A stretch of 23,342 bases of DNA from an uncultured Oscillospiraceae bacterium. GTDB lineage: Bacteria; Bacillota; Clostridia; Oscillospirales; Oscillospiraceae. Made by a program: the position numbers and the translations under genes. The notes under the pieces are model-generated. The model did no database searches and had not been told where the DNA came from. It saw only the letters and a program-made list of their open reading frames with translations. This document shows positions 1 through 5,750 of this stretch, piece by piece; within the stretch, counting starts at the first letter, position 1, and each line of letters begins with the position of its first letter. The DNA is taken from assembly GCA_947628265.1 (NCBI GenBank), contig CANQZF010000004.1:1-23342 (forward strand). Reading direction: 5' to 3'.

Positions 1-714
1 AAGGCCCAGGGCAAGAGCGTTGAGACCATCAAGGCCCTCATCGCCTCCCTCCACGAGTTCAACCCCATGATGGGCCACCGCGGCTGCCGTCTGGCCGTCA
101 CCTATCCGGAGATCGCCGTCATGCAGACCCGTGCCGTCATCCGCGCCGCCATCAACGTCCAGGCCAAGCACCCCGACTGGAACGTGGAGCCCGAGATCAT
201 GATCCCGCTGGTGGGCGAGGTCAAGGAGCTCAAGTACGTCAAGGACTTCGTGGTCAAGACCGCCGACGAGGAGATCGCCAACGCCGGCGTGGCCCTTAAG
301 TATCAGGTGGGCACCATGATCGAGATCCCCCGCGCCGCCCTCACCGCCGACGACATCGCCAAAGAGGCCGACTTCTTCTGCTTCGGCACCAACGACCTCA
401 CCCAGATGACCTACGGCTTCAGCCGCGACGACGCCGGGAAGTTCCTGAACGCCTACTACGACGCCAAGATCTTCGAAAATGACCCGTTCGCCAAGCTCGA
501 CCAGGTGGGCGTCGGCAAGCTCATGAAGATGGCCATTGAGCTTGGCCGTCCCGTCAATCCCAAGCTCCACGTGGGCATCTGCGGCGAGCACGGCGGCGAC
601 CCCACCAGTGTGGAGTTCTGCCACACCATCGGCCTTGACTACGTCAGCTGCTCCCCCTTCCGCGTCCCCATCGCCCGCCTCGCCGCCGCCCAGGCCGCGA
701 TCAAGGAGATGTGA
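1..714 (+). CDS. ppdK: Pyruvate, phosphate dikinase, C-terminal part (5' end outside window)
   Basis: Interconverts pyruvate, ATP and phosphate with phosphoenolpyruvate, AMP and pyrophosphate in the cytoplasm; in anaerobes it often serves glycolysis with pyrophosphate. The reading frame is open from base 1, so the gene starts upstream of the window; 237 codons of the C-terminal PEP/pyruvate-binding barrel are visible. Family motifs seen are NPMMGHRGCRL near the left end, the stretch FCFGTNDLTQMTYGFSRDD at about codons 129-147, and GICGEHGGDP, whose cysteine (codon 580-582) is the conserved catalytic residue of the PEP-binding domain. The end at TGA 712-714 follows the usual C-terminal sequence RVPIARLAAAQA. 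An internal ATG at 67 is not the true start, because homologous sequence precedes it. A strong terminator follows directly, so this gene ends its transcription unit. Confidence 0.96.
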   Translation, partial: KAQGKSVETIKALIASLHEFNPMMGHRGCRLAVTYPEIAVMQTRAVIRAAINVQAKHPDWNVEPEIMIPLVGEVKELKYVKDFVVKTADEEIANAGVALKYQVGTMIEIPRAALTADDIAKEADFFCFGTNDLTQMTYGFSRDDAGKFLNAYYDAKIFENDPFAKLDQVGVGKLMKMAIELGRPVNPKLHVGICGEHGGDPTSVEFCHTIGLDYVSCSPFRVPIARLAAAQAAIKEM

Positions 715-745
715 GCCGGAAACGGTTCTTAAAACCAATAAACGT

Positions 746-778
746 AAAAACAGGTACGCTTCGGCGTACCTGTTTTTT
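746..778 (+). terminator. Rho-independent terminator of ppdK
   Basis: A perfect 9-bp stem (CAGGTACGC 751-759 with GCGTACCTG 764-772) closed by a stable TTCG tetraloop and followed by six T. Five A before the stem can pair with the T tract, so it may also work on the minus strand. Confidence 0.95.
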
Positions 779-846
779 GATGAAAAAACGTAATAGTTCA
801 AAGAAATTGCACGTTTATTTCATCTCCAGCCCTCTTTTTATTGCCA

Positions 847-882
847 ACCAACAGTTGGTAAACTCACTGACCGCATTATAGT
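847..882 (+). promoter_or_regulatory. Possible promoter and operator of the XRE regulator
   Basis: ACCAACAGTTGGT (847-859) is a palindrome of two 6-base arms around one base. It overlaps a possible -35 box TTGGTA (855-860), which is 16 bases from a possible -10 box TATAGT (877-882); a TATAAT at 893-898 is an alternative -10. A dyad on the -35 box just before a helix-turn-helix gene suggests autoregulation. This is inference from position only. Confidence 0.4.
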
Positions 883-919
883 ATACTGGACCTATAATGT
901 CAACAGGGAGGGGAAAGAA

Positions 920-1120
920 ATGTTTAAAGATCGGCTTCGCGCGGCCAGAAAACGTGCCGGACTTACGCAGGAGAAGATGGCGGACCTCATGGATATTTCC
1001 CTCTACGGATACCAGAAATATGAGCTGGGCGAGACCATGCCCACCATAGACAATCTTTTGAAGCTCTCCCACATTCTGGGCGTGACTACGGATTACCTTC
1101 TCTGCAACGATGATGTATGA
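920..1120 (+). CDS. Small XRE-family helix-turn-helix regulator
   Basis: A 66-residue DNA-binding protein that is almost entirely one XRE/Cro-C1 helix-turn-helix domain (about residues 2-60). The pattern LRAARKRAGLTQEKMADLM then YGYQKYELGETMPTIDNLL and LGVTTDYLL is the family pattern. No effector, peptidase or membrane domain is attached. A strong ribosome site (GGGAGGGG at 906-913) lies just before the ATG. It stands alone: the ppdK terminator is upstream, and a separate promoter for the next gene lies downstream at about 1143-1171. The palindrome at 847-859 may be its own operator. Its target genes cannot be told from sequence; the adjacent hydrolase-fucosidase unit is a possible target, but nothing shows this directly. 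Confidence 0.88.
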   Translation: MFKDRLRAARKRAGLTQEKMADLMDISLYGYQKYELGETMPTIDNLLKLSHILGVTTDYLLCNDDV

Positions 1121-1142
1121 CCCGTAAACCACATATTCCGAG

Positions 1143-1171
1143 TGGATTTCCCGGGGCAAAGATGCTATAAT
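1143..1171 (+). promoter_or_regulatory. Probable promoter of the hydrolase-fucosidase unit
   Basis: An extended -10 element, TGCTATAAT (1163-1171), lies 30 bases before the start codon. The -35 region 17 bases upstream (TGGATT, 1143-1148) is poor, as is common for extended -10 promoters. Confidence 0.6.
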
Positions 1172-1200
1172 AAGGAAAAATCCTTAAGGGGGGCGGGCGG

Positions 1201-2322
1201 ATGTCCGATTTGCTTGAATATATTGCCTGGCGGGGGGACCTGCCGCTGGAGGCGGACGGGTTCAACGAGGCGGACGCGGCGGTGCTGGCGCGGTTTTCGT
1301 ACATACCCTTTGAGTATTTCGAAAAGCCGCCCCGGGAGGAATTCGTGACCGTGGCGGAGCTGGCCCGGATGTCCCTTTCGGACCAGCGGCTCGATTGGGA
1401 GGAGCGGTGGAAGCTCCGGGACCGGGAGCTCATGGAGGCCCTGGCCGGGAGCCGGCGCTTTGGGGGGCTCAAGGTGGGCCTCTTTATGAGCCGCTTTGAC
1501 GAGAAGCTCCAGACCCAGTTCTCCGCCATCACGGTGAGGCTTTCGGAGGACCGGAGCGTCCTTGCCTTCCGGGGCACGGACAACACTATCGTGGGGTGGA
1601 AGGAGGACCTCAATATGTCCTACCTCTGTCCCATACCGGGGCAGGAGTCCGCCGTGGAGTATGCGAAAGCGGCGGCGGAGCGGCTGACCGGGAGGTTCAT
1701 TTTCTCCGGCCACTCCAAGGGCGGGAACCTGGCCGTCTACGCCGGGGCCTTCTGCGGGGAGGAGATCCAGGGGCGCGTGGACGCCGTGTACAACTTCGAC
1801 GGGCCGGGATTTTTTGACAACATCCTGGAGAGCCCCGGCTACCGGGGGATCTGCCCCAGGGTCCACACCTTTGTGCCCCAATTTTCCGTGGTGGGGATGC
1901 TCCTGGGCCGGGATGAGGAGTCCAAGGTCGTCCACAGCGTGGAGAACGGCCTCCACCAGCACGATATGTACTCCTGGGAGACCCGGGGGCCAAAATTTGT
2001 ACACCTGGGGACCGTCACCGGCGGCAGTAAATTCGTGGACTCCGCCCTCAAGGGCTGGATCGCCCAGATGACGCCGGAGCAGTTTGAGCTCTTCGCGGAC
2101 ACGGTGTACAAGTTCATGGCCGACACCAACGCCAGGACCCTCCACCAGATGCGGGAGAACCTTCTGGACACCATGATGAGCTTCGCCCGGTCCCTGGGGG
2201 ACATGGACGAGGAGACCAGGAGGGCCGTCATCGAGTGCGTCAAGCTCCTCCTCATCAACGCCGGGAGAGAGGTCAGGGAGATGGCCCCCCAGGAGAGAAA
2301 GACCACCCGCAGACAGGGATAG
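1201..2322 (+). CDS. Mbeg1-like / DUF2974 family alpha/beta hydrolase
   Basis: A 373-residue protein with a lipase-like alpha/beta-hydrolase core. The nucleophile elbow is GHSKGGN, with the probable catalytic serine at residue 172; upstream is AFRGTDNTIVGWKEDLN (122-138), which matches the oxyanion-side motif of class 3 lipases and the DUF2974 family. The N-terminal 60 residues begin with a pattern (LLEYIAWRGDLPL, then FNEADAAVLARFSYIPFE) typical of DUF2974 proteins in Firmicutes. There is no signal peptide, so it is probably cytoplasmic. The substrate is unknown. The start is supported by an AAGGGGGG ribosome site at 1186-1193. It lies 12 bases before the fucosidase gene and they probably share one transcript. 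Confidence 0.82.
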   Translation: MSDLLEYIAWRGDLPLEADGFNEADAAVLARFSYIPFEYFEKPPREEFVTVAELARMSLSDQRLDWEERWKLRDRELMEALAGSRRFGGLKVGLFMSRFDEKLQTQFSAITVRLSEDRSVLAFRGTDNTIVGWKEDLNMSYLCPIPGQESAVEYAKAAAERLTGRFIFSGHSKGGNLAVYAGAFCGEEIQGRVDAVYNFDGPGFFDNILESPGYRGICPRVHTFVPQFSVVGMLLGRDEESKVVHSVENGLHQHDMYSWETRGPKFVHLGTVTGGSKFVDSALKGWIAQMTPEQFELFADTVYKFMADTNARTLHQMRENLLDTMMSFARSLGDMDEETRRAVIECVKLLLINAGREVREMAPQERKTTRRQG

Positions 2323-2334
2323 GGAGGAGAGAAC

Positions 2335-3804
2335 ATGGAGGAACGCCTTAAAAAAATAGACGAGGTCATCGCCGCCGGGCCCTTTACCGACACCTGGGAG
2401 TCCCTCTCCCACTACGAGCCGCCGGAGTGGTACAAAAGGGCCAGACTTGGCATCTTCATCCACTGGGGGGTCTACTCCGTGCCGGCCTTCGGCAGCGAGT
2501 GGTACTCCCGGAACATGTATATCCAGGGCACAAAGGAATTTGAGCACCACGTCAAAACCTACGGGCCCCATAAGGACTTCGGCTACAAGGACTTCATCCC
2601 CCTCTTCCGGGCGGAGAGGTTCGACCCCGCCCGGTGGGCGGAGCTCATAAAGGACGCCGGGGCGGATTACGCCGTTCCCGTGGCGGAGCACCACGACGGG
2701 TTCCAGATGTACAAAAGCGACCTCTCCCACTGGAACGCCTTTGAGATGGGCCCCCGCCGGGACGTGCTGGGGGAGCTTTTCCGGGAGCTAGATAAGCGGG
2801 GCGTGGTCCCCTGCGCCTCCTCCCACCGGGTGGAGCACTGGTTCTTCATGGGCCACGGGAAGGAATTTGACTCGGACATCCGGGAGCCATTGAAGCGCGG
2901 GGACTTCTACTGGCCGGCCATGCCGGAGCGGGAGCACTTTGACCTCTTCTCCACCCCCGCGCCCACGGAGGAATTTTTGAACGACTGGCTCTGCCGGTGC
3001 TGCGAGCTGGTGGACAGGTATCAGCCGGGGCTTATCTACTTCGACTGGTGGATCCAGCACTCCGCCGTGAAGCCGTATCTGAGGAAATTCGCCGCCTACT
3101 ACTATAACCGGGCCAGCCAGTGGGGCCGGGGGGCGGTCATCAACTATAAGCAGGACGCCTTCCCCTTCGGCTGCGCCGTCCCGGATGTGGAGCGGGGGCA
3201 GTTCGCCGACGCCAAGCCCTATATCTGGCAGTCCGACACCGCCGTGGCGAAGAACTCCTGGTGCTATACGCAAGGCAACGACTACAAGACCTCCGCCCAG
3301 ATCCTCCGGGACCTGTGCGACATCGTCAGCAAAAACGGTAGGCTCCTGCTGAACATCGGCCCCCGGGCGGACGGCGTCATCCCGGAGGAGGACAGGCGCA
3401 TTTTGTCGGAGATTGGCGGCTGGATGCGCGTCAACGGCGAGGCCATACGGGGATGCGGCATGTGGCGCGTCTCCGGCGAGGGACCCACGAAGATCACCGA
3501 GGGGCAGTTTTCCGACTCCGAGGCCAGGGGCTACACCGCCGAGGACATCCGCTTCACCGTGAACGGCGGCGATCTCTACGCCATCTGCCTCAACGCCAGG
3601 GGCCGGGACCTGGTGAGGATCCGCGCTCTCGCGGACAAGGACCCCTCCCACGCCCCCAACTTCCACGGGATCGTGAAAAGCGTGGAGGCCCTGGGCCTCG
3701 ACCCCGCCCCCCACTGGGAGCGGGACGGGGAGGCCATGACCGTCCGGCTCGCAAGCCCCGTGGAGACCGATATGCCTGTGGTGTTCAAGGTGACGGTGGG
3801 GTGA
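2335..3804 (+). CDS. Alpha-L-fucosidase, glycoside hydrolase family 29
   Basis: A 489-residue GH29 enzyme that would release alpha-linked L-fucose. Family features: WYKRARLGIFIHWGVYSVPA (32-51) with the HWG motif, AEHHDGF (117-123), and LIYFDWW, in which Asp237 fits the catalytic nucleophile. After the barrel comes the typical LLLNIGPRADGVIPEED motif and a beta-sandwich C-terminal part to residue 489. The acid/base residue is poorly conserved in this family and I do not assign it. No signal peptide is present, so it should act inside the cell on imported fucosylated oligosaccharides, for example from host glycans (inference). A ribosome site AGGGAGGAG lies just before the ATG. No sugar transporter or fucose pathway gene is seen nearby. 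A terminator follows at 3824-3857. Confidence 0.93.
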   Translation: MEERLKKIDEVIAAGPFTDTWESLSHYEPPEWYKRARLGIFIHWGVYSVPAFGSEWYSRNMYIQGTKEFEHHVKTYGPHKDFGYKDFIPLFRAERFDPARWAELIKDAGADYAVPVAEHHDGFQMYKSDLSHWNAFEMGPRRDVLGELFRELDKRGVVPCASSHRVEHWFFMGHGKEFDSDIREPLKRGDFYWPAMPEREHFDLFSTPAPTEEFLNDWLCRCCELVDRYQPGLIYFDWWIQHSAVKPYLRKFAAYYYNRASQWGRGAVINYKQDAFPFGCAVPDVERGQFADAKPYIWQSDTAVAKNSWCYTQGNDYKTSAQILRDLCDIVSKNGRLLLNIGPRADGVIPEEDRRILSEIGGWMRVNGEAIRGCGMWRVSGEGPTKITEGQFSDSEARGYTAEDIRFTVNGGDLYAICLNARGRDLVRIRALADKDPSHAPNFHGIVKSVEALGLDPAPHWERDGEAMTVRLASPVETDMPVVFKVTVG

Positions 3805-3823
3805 ACGGATGCGGGGTTGTTCT

Positions 3824-3857
3824 GGGGTGGGTACATGGATAGAACCCCACCCCTTTT
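3824..3857 (+). terminator. Rho-independent terminator after the fucosidase gene
   Basis: An 8-bp perfect stem, GGGGTGGG (3824-3831) with CCCACCCC (3846-3853), a 14-base loop, and a T4 tract. Confidence 0.7.
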
Positions 3858-4420
3858 ATGAGCGTGCGAGGGTTTAGTGCCCCTCCCCTTGGGAGGGGGC
3901 AGGGGGTGGGGATGTGGATGGATATACGGACCCACCCTGCCCATCGCTTCGCTCGGGCACCCCTCCCGGAGGGAGGGGTAAATGAGATCGCGGCGGGGCC
4001 GCTCCTTATAAAAGCCCTCCCCGCAGGGCGGGGAGGGGCAGGGGTGAGGTGAGAAGGTGGAGGATTTTGAGCGCTCAGATGAACGCACCTTCTCACCTCA
4101 TCTGGCGCTGCGGCGCCACCTTCCCCGCCCTGCGGGGAAGGCTAAAAAGGTTGCGGCCCTGCGGGCCGCTTATTAAACTCCCACCCCCTACCCCCTCCCG
4201 GAGGGAGGGGCAATTTGGGTGGCGGTCCGTACGGCGGTGGTTGAGGGTGCGGCGGAAAACGGGGGGACGGGCCGCCGAGGGCGGCGGCCCCTACGGAGAG
4301 AGGGGGAGCGGGCATCAAAGAGTGGAAAGTAGATCCCGCCGCCCAAAGGGCGGCAACCCTTTTAAAACCCCCGGAGGGCATCGGCAACCTTTTTTCAAAC
4401 CTTTTTTCCCGTCCCGGGAA
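3858..4420. repeat. Non-coding cluster of palindromic (REP-like) repeats
   Basis: About 560 bases with no credible gene but at least seven G+C-rich hairpins. They are: 3880-3898; 3960-3978; 4015-4037 (10-bp stem); a long pair TGAGGTGAGAAGGTG at 4045-4059 with its exact complement at 4086-4100; 4119-4141 (10-bp stem); 4153-4169; and 4192-4210, which is the same 19-base unit as 3960-3978. Further on are 4269-4290 (9-bp stem) and 4338-4354. Reading frames across the region are rich in Pro, Arg and Gly and lack ribosome sites, so I treat them as chance. The units look like dispersed intergenic repeats. Confidence 0.8.
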
Positions 4421-4427
4421 ATAATTC

Positions 4428-4456
4428 TTGAAAACCCCGCGCCTGTGTGCTAAAAT
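4428..4456 (+). promoter_or_regulatory. Promoter of the pheST operon
   Basis: -35 TTGAAA (4428-4433), a 17-base spacer, and -10 TAAAAT (4451-4456) with the extended element TG two bases before it. It lies just before the T-box leader. Confidence 0.85.
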
Positions 4457-4464
4457 AGTCCCGT

Positions 4465-4680
4465 TACGGCGTTGAAGAGGAAAATAGCGGCGATTTTGTC
4501 CCGACAGAGAGGGGGTCCAGGCTGAAAGCCCCCGGACGAGGGCCGCTTGGTTCGCCTCGGAGCTCCGGCCAATCCCCGGCGTGTGCCCGCGTTAAGGGTG
4601 AGAGTGCGCGCGTTTGCGCGAATTTGGGTGGTACCGCGGAAGGCTCCTCCGTCCCATGGGGATGGGGGAGCTGTTTATTG
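4465..4680 (+). promoter_or_regulatory. T-box leader (phenylalanine, UUC specifier) with terminator
   Basis: A tRNA-sensing riboswitch that lets transcription continue when uncharged tRNA-Phe is plentiful. Stem I is readable: GAGG (4477-4480) pairs with CCTC (4555-4558), and AGCGGC (4486-4491) with GCCGCT (4542-4547). The internal loop between them holds TTC at 4551-4553, a Phe codon. The AGAGAG element (4506-4511) lies in the distal arm. The T-box sequence GGGTGGTACCGCGG is at 4626-4639, with the TGG that pairs with the tRNA 3' end. The terminator stem is 13 bp including wobble pairs (4643-4655 with 4659-4671), but its T tract (TGTTTATTGT) is weak. Control of pheST by a Phe T-box is well established in Firmicutes. 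Confidence 0.95.
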
Positions 4681-4712
4681 TCTATTATACATTATATTTA
4701 TGGAGTGATACC

Positions 4713-5738
4713 ATGAGAGAACAGTTAGCAAAGATCCGTGAGGACGCCTTAGCGAGGCTTGCCGCTGTCCGGGACAGCGGGGAGCTGGAGGAGCTGCGCG
4801 TCCGGTACCTCGGCAAGAAGGGGGAGCTCACCGCCGTCTTGAAGCAGATGGGCGGTCTGCCCGCCGAGGAGCGGCCGAAGATGGGGCAGCTGGCCAACGA
4901 GGTCCGCGCCGACATCGAGGCGAAGCTCGCCGAGGCCAAGCGCGAGGTGGAGGAGAAGGCCATGGAGCTTCGCCTTCGCGCCGAGGCCGTGGACGTCACC
5001 GTCCCCGGCAAGACCGTGGACATCGGCCACCGGCACCCCATGTATGTGGCGCTGGATGAGATGAAGGAGATCTTCATCGGCATGGGCTTCATGGTGGTGG
5101 ACGGCCCGGAGATCGAGCTGGGCGAGCTCAACTTCGACCGTCTCAACGCCGAGCCCGGACACCCCAGCCGCGACTGGTCCGACACCTTCTACTTTGACAA
5201 GGACGAGCGGGTGATGCTCCGCAGCCAGACCTCCCCCATGCAGGTCCGGGCCATGGACAGCCTGCCCCTGCCCATCCGCATGGTGGCCCCGGGCCGGGTC
5301 TACCGCAAGGACGAGGTGGACGCCACCCACTCCCCCATGTTCCACCAGGTGGAGGGCATGGTCATCGACAAGGGCGTCACCATGGCGGACCTCAAGGGCA
5401 CATTAAATACCGTGGTGGAGCAGCTCTACGGCAAGGGCACCAAGACCCGCTTCCGCCCCCACCACTTCCCCTTCACGGAGCCCAGCTGCGAGATGGACGT
5501 CCAGTGCCACAAGTGCGGCGGCGTGGGCTGCCCCACCTGCAAGGGCGAGGGCTGGATCGAGCTTCTCGGCGCGGGGATGATCCACCCCCGGGTCCTGGAG
5601 ATGGCCGGCATCGACCCCAACGTCTGGTCCGGCTGGGCCTTCGGCTTCGGGCTGGAGCGCACCGCCATGCGCCGGTTCAAGATCGACGATCTGCGCCTCA
5701 TCTTTGAAAATGACGTGCGCTTTTTGGAACAGTTTTAA
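4713..5738 (+). CDS. pheS: Phenylalanine--tRNA ligase alpha subunit
   Basis: Catalytic subunit of the heterotetrameric class II enzyme that charges tRNA-Phe in the cytoplasm. 341 residues from the chosen ATG, the usual length. The N-terminal coiled-coil arm covers about residues 1-90. Class II motif 2 surrounds FHQVEGMVIDKG, and motif 3 is GWAFGFGLERTAMRRF near the C terminus. A CHKCGGVGCPTC four-cysteine knuckle (about residues 264-275), common in clostridial and bacillar PheS, is present. The frame is open further upstream, but that part lies inside the T-box and terminator. The ATG at 4713 has a ribosome site (GGAGTG 4702-4707) and begins with the family's MREQLAKIREDAL. pheT follows after 12 bases. 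Confidence 0.97.
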   Translation: MREQLAKIREDALARLAAVRDSGELEELRVRYLGKKGELTAVLKQMGGLPAEERPKMGQLANEVRADIEAKLAEAKREVEEKAMELRLRAEAVDVTVPGKTVDIGHRHPMYVALDEMKEIFIGMGFMVVDGPEIELGELNFDRLNAEPGHPSRDWSDTFYFDKDERVMLRSQTSPMQVRAMDSLPLPIRMVAPGRVYRKDEVDATHSPMFHQVEGMVIDKGVTMADLKGTLNTVVEQLYGKGTKTRFRPHHFPFTEPSCEMDVQCHKCGGVGCPTCKGEGWIELLGAGMIHPRVLEMAGIDPNVWSGWAFGFGLERTAMRRFKIDDLRLIFENDVRFLEQF

Positions 5739-5750
5739 GGAGGCGCGACC

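Noticed and set aside
3858..4453. Several short frames in the repeat cluster (for example 4049-4453).
   Set aside because: They run through palindromes, are rich in Pro, Arg and Gly, and have no ribosome site or recognisable motif.
4614..4712. A pheS start 33 codons upstream of the chosen ATG.
   Set aside because: This stretch is the T-box core and terminator. It has no ribosome site, and family homology starts at 4713.
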